Positions 36,254 to 44,852 of a DNA stretch of 64,000 nucleotides are shown here, piece after piece; within the stretch, counting starts at the first letter, position 1; each line of letters opens with the position of its first letter. Origin of the DNA: Novosphingobium sp. KCTC 2891 (lineage in GTDB: Bacteria > Pseudomonadota > Alphaproteobacteria > Sphingomonadales > Sphingomonadaceae); contig NZ_JAPCZG010000004.1 in NCBI RefSeq assembly GCF_025938155.1, forward strand, positions 62,001-126,000. The letters are read 5' to 3'. The notes below the pieces were generated by a model, which saw only the letters and a list, made by a program, of their open reading frames with translations, did not search any database and was not told the DNA's origin. A program made the translations under genes and the position numbers.

Positions 36254-36269
36254 TGTGCGTCATCGCACA
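36254..36269. promoter_or_regulatory. Palindrome 2 in the tetR-receptor gap (TGTGCG-N4-CGCACA)
   Basis: A perfect 6-4-6 inverted repeat, TGTGCGTCATCGCACA, 35 bases upstream of the receptor's GTG. Its centre is 33 bases from that of the palindrome at 36287-36302 and both share a GTGC...GCAC-type core, which suggests two operators for one dimeric regulator. Confidence 0.6.
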
Positions 36270-36286
36270 TCGCCGCCGCGAGTTAT

Positions 36287-36302
36287 TAGTGCGATTGCAC
36301 TA
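36287..36302. promoter_or_regulatory. Palindrome 1 in the tetR-receptor gap (TAGTGC-N4-GCACTA)
   Basis: A perfect 6-4-6 inverted repeat, TAGTGCGATTGCACTA, in an AT-rich patch where a -10 (TATAGT on the minus strand) would fit. This is the likely main operator of the TetR regulator encoded next to it. Confidence 0.65.
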
Positions 36303-36344
36303 TAAAAGAGAGAGTGAGGAACTGCCGATTCTGATAGGGGCCGC

Positions 36345-37055
36345 TCAGCACCCGATCATGCGCTCGACTCCGCCGTGCAGGAAATCCTCCAGATCGTCGT
36401 AAAGCGCGCCCACCGCGGCTTCGGTGCGAGCGATGGCGGACCGGCGCAGCATCGCGTCGATATTGACATAGACCGACAGCAGATTCGCTTCGATCAGGTG
36501 ATAGGCCGCCCTCACCCGCGCTTCGTCGGCATTGGGGAAACAGGCCGCCATTGCGGCAACGACGCGCTCGTTCAGCGGGCGAAATGCCTCGCCATGGCGA
36601 CGCACGTAGTCGGGCTGGTCAAAGCTCATGGTGCTGAGCGCCAGCATACGCAAATACCGGTGACGCCCCACGTCGGCGCCCGAAAGCCATGTCCGCGAAA
36701 CCGATGTCACCGCGCGAATTGCCGCGCGCAAATCGGCTTTTCCTGCGGCCGCCAGCGCATCCAGATGCGCCATCGCCTCTGCATATCCCGCGCAAACGGC
36801 CTCCAGCCGCCGCTCCAGCACAGAGGCGAACACCTCCTCCTTGGTCGGGAAATAGTACTGCACCTGCCCCATCTGGACATGGGCTTCGTCCATGATCTGG
36901 CGCAGCGAGACACCTTCGAAGCCGCGCTCGGCAAATTGGCGTTCAGCGGCGTCCAGAATGGCGGAGCGGGTTCGCAGCCCCTTCGACGTCAGCTTCTTGG
37001 GACGCGCCTGAGGTCCAGCTTCTGGCAGGGGCAATGCGGTTGCGGTCATGGGCAA
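36345..37055 (-). CDS. TetR-family transcriptional regulator
   Basis: This 236-residue protein has the TetR DNA-binding domain at about residues 25-75 (TRSAILDAAERQFAERGFEGVSLRQI then GQVQYYFPTKEEVF) and an all-helical ligand domain. It is encoded just upstream of, and on the same strand as, the TonB receptor gene, with two palindromes in the 125-base gap, so it probably represses the receptor and catabolic genes until the substrate is present. A start two codons later (37049) is possible. Confidence 0.93.
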   Translation of the reverse strand: MPMTATALPLPEAGPQARPKKLTSKGLRTRSAILDAAERQFAERGFEGVSLRQIMDEAHVQMGQVQYYFPTKEEVFASVLERRLEAVCAGYAEAMAHLDALAAAGKADLRAAIRAVTSVSRTWLSGADVGRHRYLRMLALSTMSFDQPDYVRRHGEAFRPLNERVVAAMAACFPNADEARVRAAYHLIEANLLSVYVNIDAMLRRSAIARTEAAVGALYDDLEDFLHGGVERMIGC

Positions 37056-37199
37056 TGCTCATATGCGGCAGCAGCGTTGTGGCAAGTGCCCGCTAGACAC
37101 CCCTGCATCCGGCGCGGGATCGGCGCAGACTGCCGCAGACCAGCCCACCGGTGGCAGGAGGGTGCCCGAAGGCAAAATCACTTTTTTGATTGGATTGTC

Positions 37200-37286
37200 T
37201 GGTGCGGTCGAGAAGACTCGAACTTCCACGGGCTTTCGCCCACAACGACCTCAACGTTGCGCGTCTACCAATTCCGCCACGACCGC
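37200..37286 (-). tRNA. tRNA-Leu (anticodon GAG)
   Basis: The 87-base class II tRNA has acceptor GCGGTCG/CGACCGC, anticodon stem CAACG/CGTTG with loop TTGAGGT (anticodon GAG, decoding CUC/CUU), a long variable arm CGTTGTGGGCGAAAGCCCGTG region, T loop TTCGAGT and encoded CCA. It faces tRNA-Leu(CAG) at 26722-26808, with about 10.4 kb of mostly accessory genes between their 3' ends. Confidence 0.95.
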
Positions 37287-37351
37287 AAATCGTACGGGAT
37301 GCCAGTGCTTCACAAAACCGGAAGCGGGCGACCCGTCGGGGTAGGAGGGCG

Positions 37352-37380
37352 CCCCTAGCAAAGGACTTTGGGGCACGCAA
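37352..37380 (-). promoter_or_regulatory. Promoter of tRNA-Leu(GAG) (TTGCGT-N17-TAGGGG)
   Basis: On the minus strand TTGCGT (37375-37380), 17 bases and TAGGGG (37352-37357) are followed by CGCCCTCCTACCCC, matching the tRNA-Leu(CAG) promoter almost base for base through the discriminator. The tRNA starts 65 bases downstream. Confidence 0.75.
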
Positions 37381-37426
37381 CAGCCATCGGCACGATTTTT
37401 TCGTCTGCGCGCCCTGACGCGCGCAA

Positions 37427-38314
37427 TCAGTCCGGCTTCCAGCCGATTTCCGCGACCTTGGCGGTCTTGGGAACATCGGTGACGGCTTCGTTGATCGTGA
37501 CGCTCTCGCCCGGCTTGAGCGATTCCCGCGGCGGCGTGACGTCCCACGTGTAGACCACCCGGTCCTTGCCATCGCGCAGGACGATCAGGATCGGCGGCAG
37601 TTCGCGCACTTCCTTGCCGACATTCGTCACCGTGCCGCTGGCACCGAAATACTCTGTGCCGTTGGGAAGAGTGCGGCGGTCCTGCCGCTCGGCGGGAAAC
37701 GACAGTTCCAGATCCGGGCGGGTGGGCCCGAAGGTCGAGTGCGCGACAGGCAGCCAGTCGGGCAGGCCAAACCACGAGACCAGGCCGATCAGGGCAGCGA
37801 CGAGCAGGGCGAAGGCCACCGCAGCGGCCGTCCACAACTTCGTGGTATTGCGGCGCGGACGGAACGGCGGCTCGTGCTCGAAGCTGGAAGGAGCGGAGGC
37901 GAAATCATCCTCCTTGCCGGCACCAAGCCCCATCCCGCGCGGCACGTTGGGCGGAGCGGGCAGGTCGTCGTCGCCATAGACCGTGGCCGCACGCTGGGCC
38001 GGCGCGGCAGGCGCCTCCATCACTGGCTCGGCCGATGGGGCCGGTGGCGGCGGAGCAGGCGGGGGCGGCGCGGGCCGAGGCTCGGCAACGGGCGCTGCGG
38101 TCTCGGAAACCGCCGCATGAACCGCGGCCTGCTGCGATGCCGCGACAGACGCGGGCTTCACCGCAAGAACGGCGTCCTCGCGCTGGGGCAGTTCGGGGCC
38201 GTGCTGGTACCAGCTGTGCCGGCACTTCGCGCAGCGCACGGTCCGGCCTTCCACACCGATCGCACTGTCGGGAACGACATAGCGCGTCGAACAAGCGGGA
38301 CAGGCGATGATCAT
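37427..38314 (-). CDS. MJ0042-type zinc-ribbon membrane protein
   Basis: This 295-residue protein begins with a zinc ribbon of the MJ0042 kind, with paired cysteines in IIACPACSTRYVVP and VRCAKCRHSW. A Pro/Ala-rich linker follows (about 45-160), one transmembrane helix (about 162-184), and a C-terminal extracytoplasmic domain with a beta-sandwich pattern like DUF3426/FxLYD (ASGTVTNVGKEVRELPPILIVL). It is divergently placed next to ftsE. The function is unknown to me. Confidence 0.85.
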   Translation of the reverse strand: MIIACPACSTRYVVPDSAIGVEGRTVRCAKCRHSWYQHGPELPQREDAVLAVKPASVAASQQAAVHAAVSETAAPVAEPRPAPPPPAPPPPAPSAEPVMEAPAAPAQRAATVYGDDDLPAPPNVPRGMGLGAGKEDDFASAPSSFEHEPPFRPRRNTTKLWTAAAVAFALLVAALIGLVSWFGLPDWLPVAHSTFGPTRPDLELSFPAERQDRRTLPNGTEYFGASGTVTNVGKEVRELPPILIVLRDGKDRVVYTWDVTPPRESLKPGESVTINEAVTDVPKTAKVAEIGWKPD

Positions 38315-38484
38315 GCCTGCGGTCTAAGCATGTCGCATGGGATATAAACAATAGCCGTAAAGGGGGAGAAATGCTTCCGCAGCCTTTTTTCCACATGGAT
38401 TGACGCCTATAGCGATGCGAACGACACAACTGTTCGCTCCGGGCCATGCTCAGGCGCGAATCCACGGGACCCGCCTTTCGCCTC

Positions 38485-39231
38485 ATGAGCAAGCCCGATG
38501 CCGAAATCGTCCAGTTCGACAACGTCGGGCTGCGCTACGGCACCGGGAAAGAGGTGCTGACCGACATTTCGTTCACGCTCTACCCCGGCAGCTTCTATTT
38601 CCTCACGGGGGCAAGCGGCGCGGGCAAGACCAGCCTGCTGAAGCTGCTGTACCTTTCACAGAGGCCGTCGCGCGGGCTGATCCGGATGTTCGGCACCGAT
38701 GCCATCACCTTGCCGCGCGAACGCCTGCCCGGCTTCCGCCGCCGGATCGGCGTGGTGTTCCAGGATTTCCGCCTCGTCCCGCATCTTTCCGCGTTTGACA
38801 ACGTGGCGCTGCCGCTGCGCGTGGCCGGGGTAAGCGAGCGCGAGATCGCGCGCCCGGTGGCCGACATGCTCGACTGGGTCGGGCTGGGCGACCGGCGCCA
38901 TGCGCGCCCGGCGACGCTGTCCGGCGGCGAACAGCAGCGCGTCGCCATCGCCCGCGCGGTGATCGCGCGGCCCGATATGCTGGTGGCAGACGAACCGACC
39001 GGCAACGTCGATCCCGAAATGGCCCTCAAGCTGCTGCGCCTGTTCGAAAGCCTCAACCGGCTGGGCACCACCGTCGTCGTCGCCACGCACGACCTGCACC
39101 TGATCCGCGATGTTCCGGAATCGCTCATCATGCGGCTGGACAAGGGACGACTGGCCGATCCGACCGGCGCCCTGCGCTACCCGCCCCGCCGCGCAGCCTC
39201 GCCCTCCCCCGCCGAAGCGACTGCGCGATGA
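38485..39231 (+). CDS. ftsE: Cell-division ATP-binding protein FtsE
   Basis: This ABC ATPase of 248 residues has Walker A GASGAGKTS, Q loop VVFQDFRLVPHLSAFDNVALPLRVAG (the FtsE-typical segment), signature LSGGEQQRVAIARA and Walker B MLVADEPTGNVD. With FtsX it controls periplasmic peptidoglycan hydrolases at the septum. The ATG at 38485 is preferred; one at 38446 would add 13 residues. It overlaps ftsX by 4 bases. Confidence 0.95.
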   Translation: MSKPDAEIVQFDNVGLRYGTGKEVLTDISFTLYPGSFYFLTGASGAGKTSLLKLLYLSQRPSRGLIRMFGTDAITLPRERLPGFRRRIGVVFQDFRLVPHLSAFDNVALPLRVAGVSEREIARPVADMLDWVGLGDRRHARPATLSGGEQQRVAIARAVIARPDMLVADEPTGNVDPEMALKLLRLFESLNRLGTTVVVATHDLHLIRDVPESLIMRLDKGRLADPTGALRYPPRRAASPSPAEATAR

Positions 39232-40160
39232 CCGCGCTCGCCTCGCGCATTCCGGGCCTTGCCGCGTGGCGCAACCGCGCCAACGGCGATGTCCGGCTGC
39301 TGCCGCAGGGGCATCTTTCCGGCCCGATGCCGTGGGTGATCGCGATCATGATCGCTCTGACCATCGTCGCCGCAGGCAGCGGGCTTGCCCTGCGCAACGC
39401 CGCCCGGGCCGCCAGCGCCGATCTCGAAGGCGGTGTCACCGTGCAGATCGTTTCCGCAGCGCCGGCCGAGCGGAACCGCCAGGCCGATGCCGCCGTGGCC
39501 GCGCTGAAGGGCATGGTCGGCGTCGCCGCCGTCCACCGCGTGGCGCAAAGCGATCTCGAAGCGCTGGTCGAACCGTGGCTGGGCACGCGCCCCGGCGACG
39601 ACATCGAGGCGCTGCCGATCCCTGCCCTCATCGACGTGCGCCTGTCCGGTCCGGCGGGGCGCGACCGCATCGCCGCGCTGCGCGCCCGGATCATCCCGGT
39701 GGCCCCGGCCGCGCGCGTGGATGCGCAGGCCGGCTGGCTCGCTCCCGTGTTCGCAGCGATCGGCGCGCTGCAATGGCTGGCCGGCGGCCTGATCGCGCTG
39801 CTCGCGCTCGCGACGGTCGCCTCGGTGCTGCTGGCATCGCGGAATGCACTGGGCAACCACCGCGAAACCATCGAGATCGTCCATATGCTGGGCGGCACCG
39901 ACCGCCAGATCGCACGCGTATTCCAGCGCGGCATGGCAGTCGATGCGGCGGCGGGCGGCATGGCCGGGCTGCTGCTGGGCCTTGCCACCATCTTCATGCT
40001 GGGGCGCCAGTTCGCGCCGCTCGGCTCGGGCATGATGGGCGCGGCAGCGCTCGGCTGGAGCGACTGGCTGCTGCTCGCCGCCATCCCGATGCTGGGCGTG
40101 GCGCTTGCGGTGCTGACCGCACGGCTGACGGTGCTCGCCGCGCTCCGGAAGATGCTGTGA
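39228..40160 (+). CDS. ftsX: Cell-division membrane protein FtsX
   Basis: This 310-residue protein has the FtsX topology: one membrane helix at about 37-58, a periplasmic domain of about 120 residues, and three further helices at about 175-200, 235-260 and 275-300. The motif RNALGNHRETIEIVHMLGGTDRQIARVF between them is diagnostic. It is translated with ftsE (ATGA overlap). Confidence 0.93.
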   Translation: MTALASRIPGLAAWRNRANGDVRLLPQGHLSGPMPWVIAIMIALTIVAAGSGLALRNAARAASADLEGGVTVQIVSAAPAERNRQADAAVAALKGMVGVAAVHRVAQSDLEALVEPWLGTRPGDDIEALPIPALIDVRLSGPAGRDRIAALRARIIPVAPAARVDAQAGWLAPVFAAIGALQWLAGGLIALLALATVASVLLASRNALGNHRETIEIVHMLGGTDRQIARVFQRGMAVDAAAGGMAGLLLGLATIFMLGRQFAPLGSGMMGAAALGWSDWLLLAAIPMLGVALAVLTARLTVLAALRKML

Positions 40161-40170
40161 GGGCCGCCGC

Positions 40171-40719
40171 ATGAGGAAGCCCCCCGGCCTGCTGCGCCGC
40201 CTCGTGTCGGCCGTGCTCCTGATCTGGGCGCTCGGCTTCCTGTGGTTTGCGTTGTTCCTGCCCCAGCCCGCGGGCGACAGAAAGACCGATGGCGTGATCG
40301 CGCTGACGGGCGGCGGCGGGCGCATCCCCCGCGCCATCGAGGTCCTGCGGCAGGGGCAGGCGAAGAAGCTGCTCGTCGCCGGCGTGGATACCGAAGTGCG
40401 CCCGCACGAATTCGCGGCCGAATACGATGTCGGACCGCGCCTGCTCGCCTGCTGCGTCACGCTCGGTTACGAAAGCGTCGATACCCGCTCCAACGCGCAA
40501 GAGGCGGCCCGCTGGATCGCATCGCAGAAGATCGAATCGGTAAGGCTCGTCACCACCGACTGGCATATGCGCCGGGCCGCGCTCGACCTTGCCATCGCCG
40601 CGCCCAAGGATCTCGTCATCGTCGAGGACGCGGTGCGCTCGCGCCCCAGCCTCAAGACCCTGTTCCTCGAATACAACAAGCTGATCGCCCGGACCATCGC
40701 GTGGGCGGCAGGCTGGTAG
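40171..40719 (+). CDS. YdcF-family (DUF218) membrane-anchored protein
   Basis: This 182-residue protein has an N-terminal membrane helix (about 9-31) and a DUF218/YdcF domain with DGVIALTGGGGRIPRAIEVL near residue 40, LLVAGVDTE, and TTDWHMRRAALDLA near 135. Family members (SanA, ElyC) act in envelope biogenesis, and the place between ftsX and plsC agrees. It follows ftsX by 10 bases. Confidence 0.9.
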   Translation: MRKPPGLLRRLVSAVLLIWALGFLWFALFLPQPAGDRKTDGVIALTGGGGRIPRAIEVLRQGQAKKLLVAGVDTEVRPHEFAAEYDVGPRLLACCVTLGYESVDTRSNAQEAARWIASQKIESVRLVTTDWHMRRAALDLAIAAPKDLVIVEDAVRSRPSLKTLFLEYNKLIARTIAWAAGW

Positions 40720-40726
40720 GATCCCC

Positions 40727-41455
40727 ATGAACCGCCGGAACCGTTCCAACACGCCTTTCGACGTGCTGCGCAGCATCGCCTTCTATGCGGCGTTCTACCT
40801 TGGCAGCATCGGCTTCGTGATCATGACGAGCGTGCTGGCGCCCGTATCGCGGCCCGCATTCCGTGTCGTGGTGCGCGGGTGGTCCGCCTATCACCGCTTG
40901 TGCGCGCGGTGGCTGCTGGGCATCCGGGTGGCGTGCGAAGGCTTCGTGCCGCGCACCGGGGTTCTCTATGCGGTCAAGCACCAGTCCTTCTTCGAGGCTA
41001 TCGACCTGCCCCGCCAATACCGGCTGCCGGTGGTCTTCGCCAAGATGGAGCTGCTCAGCATCCCTTTGTGGGGCGCGGCAGGCAGGCGCTATGGCCTGAT
41101 CGGCGTGGAGCGCGAAGCAGGCGCAAAGGCGTTGCGCTCGATGCTCAAGCAGGCACGCGAACTCGTGGCCGATGGGCGGCCTCTGGTGATCTTCCCCGAA
41201 GGCACGCGCGTGCCGGTCGGCCAGCAACCGCCGCTCCAGGCCGGGTTCGCCGGGATCTACAAGCTGCTGGGCCTGCCGGTCATTCCCGTCGCGGTCGACA
41301 GCGGACGGCTCTATCATCGGCGCTGGAAGCACGCGGGCACGGTACACTACCGCTTCGGGGAGGAGATTCCTCCCGGCCTGCCCCGCGCCGAAATCGAGGC
41401 CCGCGTCCATGCTGCGATCAACGCCCTGAACGGACCCGGCGATGGCCCGACCTGA
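40727..41455 (+). CDS. plsC: 1-acyl-sn-glycerol-3-phosphate acyltransferase (PlsC-like)
   Basis: This 242-residue membrane acyltransferase has one N-terminal hydrophobic segment and the catalytic motif as KHQSFFE (His85 with an acidic residue five positions on, Glu90, rather than the usual HX4D). It also has the substrate motif FPEGTR at about 145-150. It would make phosphatidic acid for phospholipids; a lyso-ornithine-lipid acyltransferase is an alternative. It overlaps the next gene by 14 bases. Confidence 0.88.
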   Translation: MNRRNRSNTPFDVLRSIAFYAAFYLGSIGFVIMTSVLAPVSRPAFRVVVRGWSAYHRLCARWLLGIRVACEGFVPRTGVLYAVKHQSFFEAIDLPRQYRLPVVFAKMELLSIPLWGAAGRRYGLIGVEREAGAKALRSMLKQARELVADGRPLVIFPEGTRVPVGQQPPLQAGFAGIYKLLGLPVIPVAVDSGRLYHRRWKHAGTVHYRFGEEIPPGLPRAEIEARVHAAINALNGPGDGPT

Positions 41456-42713
41456 CGACACGGCACCCGACGGGCGCCGTCCCGCGCTCGAAGTGCTGGG
41501 CCCCGGCCTTGTCACCGGCGCGGCCGACGACGATCCCTCGGGCATTGCCACTTACAGCCAGGTCGGCGCCCAATTCGGCTATGCCATGTCATGGGCACTG
41601 CTGTTCAGCTTCCCACTGATGGCCGCCATCCAGGCGGTGTGCGCGCAAGTCGGCGCCTCGACCGGCAAGGGCATCGCGCGCAATCTCAAGGAGCATTACC
41701 CGCGGCCCCTGCTGCACTTCATCGTGATGCTGCTGCTTGTCGCCAACGTCATCAACCTCGGCGCCGATCTGGGCGCGATGGGCGCTGCGGTGGGCCTGTT
41801 CCTGCCGGGCGACGACATGATCGTGATCCTGGTGTTCGGCCTTGCCAGCATCGCGCTCGAAGTGCTGGTCAGCTACGAACGCTATGCCTCCATCCTCAAG
41901 TGGGCCACCCTGTCGCTGCTGTCGTATTTCGCGGTCGCGGCGGTGGCCGCCGTGGACTGGCGCGCCGCCGCGCTCGGCGCCATCATTCCGACCTTCACCT
42001 TCGACAAGGACCACGTCACGGCGCTGGTGGCGGTGCTGGGCACCACGATCAGCCCCTACCTGTTCTTCTGGCAGGCAGCGCAGGAAGTGGAGGAGCAGGA
42101 ACGCCGCCACACCAAGCCGCTCTGCGTCTCGCCGCGCACCGCGGGCGCTGAACTGCGCCGTATCCGCACCGATACGCTGGTGGGCATGGGCTTTTCCAAC
42201 CTGACCGCGATCTTCATCGTCATCGCGACCGCCGCCACCCTGCACCAGCAGGGAATCTTCCAGATCGAAAGCGCGGTGGAGGCCGCGACCGCGCTGCGCC
42301 CCATCTCCGGGGATTTCGCCTTCATGCTGTTTGCGCTGGGCATCATCAGCACCGGACTGCTGGCGGTGCCGGTGCTGGCAGGTTCCGCCGCCTATGCCGT
42401 GACCGAAAGTTTCGGCTGGCGAGAGGGGCTTGGTCGCCGCCCGCGCGAGGCCAAGGCATTTTACGCGGTGATCACGCTGGCCACGCTGGCCGGGGTGGCC
42501 ATGAACCTGCTCGACGTGAATCCGATGAAGGCGCTCTACTGGTCGGCAGTGGTCAACGGCCTGCTCGCGCCGCCGCTGATGGCCGTGACCATGCTCATCG
42601 CGCGCAATCGCCGCGCCATGGGCAACATGGTGATCGGCCCGCGCCTCGCTTTCGGCGGATGGCTTTCGACCGCAGTGATGGCGGGGGTCGCGGTGATGTT
42701 CTTCGTGATCTAG
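41442..42713 (+). CDS. NRAMP-related membrane transporter with altered metal-binding motifs
   Basis: This 423-residue protein has about eleven membrane helices and the fold pattern of NRAMP metal transporters. The TM1 motif is DPSG (residues 31-34) instead of DPGN, and the TM6 motif is SPY (204-206) instead of MPH. The Asn and Met that coordinate Mn/Fe in canonical NRAMPs are thus absent. The substrate may be another divalent ion such as Mg, or not a metal. It is coupled to plsC by overlap. Confidence 0.85.
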   Translation: MARPDDTAPDGRRPALEVLGPGLVTGAADDDPSGIATYSQVGAQFGYAMSWALLFSFPLMAAIQAVCAQVGASTGKGIARNLKEHYPRPLLHFIVMLLLVANVINLGADLGAMGAAVGLFLPGDDMIVILVFGLASIALEVLVSYERYASILKWATLSLLSYFAVAAVAAVDWRAAALGAIIPTFTFDKDHVTALVAVLGTTISPYLFFWQAAQEVEEQERRHTKPLCVSPRTAGAELRRIRTDTLVGMGFSNLTAIFIVIATAATLHQQGIFQIESAVEAATALRPISGDFAFMLFALGIISTGLLAVPVLAGSAAYAVTESFGWREGLGRRPREAKAFYAVITLATLAGVAMNLLDVNPMKALYWSAVVNGLLAPPLMAVTMLIARNRRAMGNMVIGPRLAFGGWLSTAVMAGVAVMFFVI

Positions 42714-42723
42714 CCGCCGATTG

Positions 42724-43647
42724 CTAGCGCGCGCCGTTGTGGTCGCTGCGGCCGAAGTCGGGCCGCGCGTCGTCCTGGCCCATCTCGATGATCCCGCGCC
42801 GGATCGCGCGGGTGCGGGCGAAATGCTCGAACAGGGTGTCCCCGTCGCCCTTGCGGATCGCCTTCTGCAATCCGGTCAGGTCCTCGGTGAAACGCTGGAG
42901 CATTTCGAGCACCGCGTCGCGGTTGCTCAGGAACACGTCGCGCCACATCGTCGGATCGGATGCGGCGATGCGGGTGAAATCGCGGAACCCGCCGGCCGAA
43001 TACTTGATGACCTCGCTCTGCGTCACTTCCTCCAGATCGGAAGCCGTGCCCACGATGGTATAGGCGATGAGGTGCGGCAGGTGGCTGGTCACGGCCAGGA
43101 CAAGGTCGTGGTGCTCCGCGTCCATCGTCTCGACCCGCGCGCCCAGCGCTTCCCAGAATGCGACGAGGTCGGCCACCCGCGCCGGATCGGCATCGGCCGG
43201 CGGGGTCACGATGCACCAGCGGTTGCGGAACAGCGTAGCAAAGCCCGCGTCCGGCCCGCTCTGCTCGGTCCCCGCGACGGGGTGGGCGGGGATGACCGCA
43301 TGATCGGGCAGCGCTTCCGTCAGCGCGCGCATCACGCTGGCCTTGCTGGACCCGACATCGGTGACGAGCGCGCCGGCCGGCAGGTCCGCCGCAAGCGCGC
43401 GCGCTGCGGGTCCCATCGCCCCCACTGGCACGCACAGCACGACCAGATCGGCCTGCGCCACGGCTTCGCCCGGCGTCTCGGCGATGGTGTCGGCAAGGCC
43501 CAGTTCGCGCGCCCGCGCCCGCACTTCGGGGCTTGCATCGTAACCGGTCGTGACCGCATCGGGCAGATATTGCCCCACCGCGCGGGCGACGGAACCGCCC
43601 AGCAGACCCAGGCCGATCACCGCGACATGACGGAACCCGGCGCTCAT
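42724..43647 (-). CDS. tyrA: Prephenate/arogenate dehydrogenase TyrA
   Basis: This 307-residue enzyme has the Rossmann start [18 protein letters not shown], the VTDVGSSK segment, and the catalytic [11 protein letters not shown]. The helical C-terminal domain has [13 protein letters not shown]. It oxidatively decarboxylates prephenate (or arogenate) in tyrosine synthesis. The ATG overlaps the stop of the upstream aminotransferase gene (ATGA). A longer frame to 43728 adds only a His/Arg-rich stretch inside that gene. Confidence 0.94.
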   Translation of the reverse strand: MSAGFRHVAVIGLGLLGGSVARAVGQYLPDAVTTGYDASPEVRARARELGLADTIAETPGEAVAQADLVVLCVPVGAMGPAARALAADLPAGALVTDVGSSKASVMRALTEALPDHAVIPAHPVAGTEQSGPDAGFATLFRNRWCIVTPPADADPARVADLVAFWEALGARVETMDAEHHDLVLAVTSHLPHLIAYTIVGTASDLEEVTQSEVIKYSAGGFRDFTRIAASDPTMWRDVFLSNRDAVLEMLQRFTEDLTGLQKAIRKGDGDTLFEHFARTRAIRRGIIEMGQDDARPDFGRSDHNGAR

Positions 43648-44783
43648 TTCGCGGCGTCGCACATGGTGCGCAGCGCGGCGGCGATCTCGTCCATCTGCTG
43701 CGCGGTGCCGATGGTGATGCGCAGGCACTGCGGCAGCCCCTGCCCCGGAAGCCAGCGCGTGATGTAGCCATGCTCCATCAGTCCGTTGTAGGCAGCCTCT
43801 GCCGTCAACGCGCCGGAAAACTCGATCAGCACGAAGTTCGCCTTGCTCGGCAGCGGGCGCACGCCGTGGTTGCCCAGCGCATCGAGCGCGGCCACGAAGC
43901 GCGCGCGCTCGGCGTTGTTGTGGCGGCGCGATTCCCGCACGAAGTCCTGATCGGCCACCGCCGCGACCGCCGCCGCCTGCCCGCTCAGCGAGACGTTGAA
44001 CGGCCCGCGAATCCGGTTGAGCATGTCGACCAGCGCGGCATCGCCGGTGGCCCAGCCAATGCGCTCGCCCGCCAGCCCGTAGATCTTGGAAAAGGTTCGC
44101 GTCACCAGCACATTGCGCGCCGTCTCCGCCAGCGCCAGCGCCAGCGCGCCGTCGTCCTCGTTCGGCTCGACATATTCGGCATAGGCCTGATCGAGCACCA
44201 ACAGCACGTCCGGGCGCAGGCCGCGATGCAACCGGGCGATCTCTTGCCGGTCGATGTAGCTGCCGGTGGGGTTGTTGGGATTGGCCAGGAACACCACGCG
44301 CGTACGTTCGGTCACGCAGGCCAGCAGCGCATCGACATCGGTGCCGTAGTCGCTGTCAGGCGCGATCACAGGGGTCGCCCCGCAGCGGCGCGCGGCGATG
44401 TCGTAGACCGAAAAGCCGTAGCGCACGTAAAGCACTTCGTCGCCCACGCCGGCGAAAGCCTGCGCGGCAAGGTTCAGCAGTTCGTCCGACCCGGTGCCCA
44501 TCACGATCCGGTCCATCGGAATGTGGTGCAGCGCGCCGAGCGCAGCGCGCAGATCCTTGCTGTCGGGATCGGGATAGCGCGAAGGATCGCCTGCCCCGGC
44601 GCGCGCGGCAAGCGCCAGCGCGCTGGTGCCGAGCGGATTTTCGTTCGCGGAAAGCTTGGTCAGCGGCCGCCCGTCCTTCCCCGCCGACTTGCCGGGCACA
44701 TAGGCGTGGATGCCAAGGATCCAGTCCTTGGGCAGCGGCCGGTCGAGCGAAGGGGTTTGGGAGGGGGTTTGCGCGTCTTGCAT
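43644..44783 (-). CDS. hisC: Histidinol-phosphate / aromatic aminotransferase HisC
   Basis: This 379-residue fold-type I PLP enzyme has [11 protein letters not shown] near the start, DQAYAEYV, and the PLP lysine in [16 protein letters not shown] (about residue 230). Coupled to tyrA, it probably transaminates prephenate or hydroxyphenylpyruvate as well as, or instead of, imidazole-acetol phosphate; alphaproteobacteria often use one HisC for both. A TAAGGC 10 bases upstream of the ATG may be a -10 of the TAGnGn type, but its -35 (TTTCCT) is poor. Confidence 0.92.
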   Translation of the reverse strand: MQDAQTPSQTPSLDRPLPKDWILGIHAYVPGKSAGKDGRPLTKLSANENPLGTSALALAARAGAGDPSRYPDPDSKDLRAALGALHHIPMDRIVMGTGSDELLNLAAQAFAGVGDEVLYVRYGFSVYDIAARRCGATPVIAPDSDYGTDVDALLACVTERTRVVFLANPNNPTGSYIDRQEIARLHRGLRPDVLLVLDQAYAEYVEPNEDDGALALALAETARNVLVTRTFSKIYGLAGERIGWATGDAALVDMLNRIRGPFNVSLSGQAAAVAAVADQDFVRESRRHNNAERARFVAALDALGNHGVRPLPSKANFVLIEFSGALTAEAAYNGLMEHGYITRWLPGQGLPQCLRITIGTAQQMDEIAAALRTMCDAAK

Positions 44784-44852
44784 GATGGCGCGCGCCTTAG
44801 CCGTCTTGGGCGAGCAAGGAAACAGCCGGGTGCGGCGTATCGTGCGAAGGGA

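Noticed and set aside
34600..36402. A 600-codon + strand frame
   Set aside because: It is antisense to the TonB receptor, whose signal peptide, plug and barrel are unmistakable.
26722..37286. Attachment-site direct repeats for an integrative element at the tRNA-Leu genes
   Set aside because: The two tRNA 3' ends share only the T-loop consensus, no other copy of either 3' end was noticed, and no integrase is encoded.
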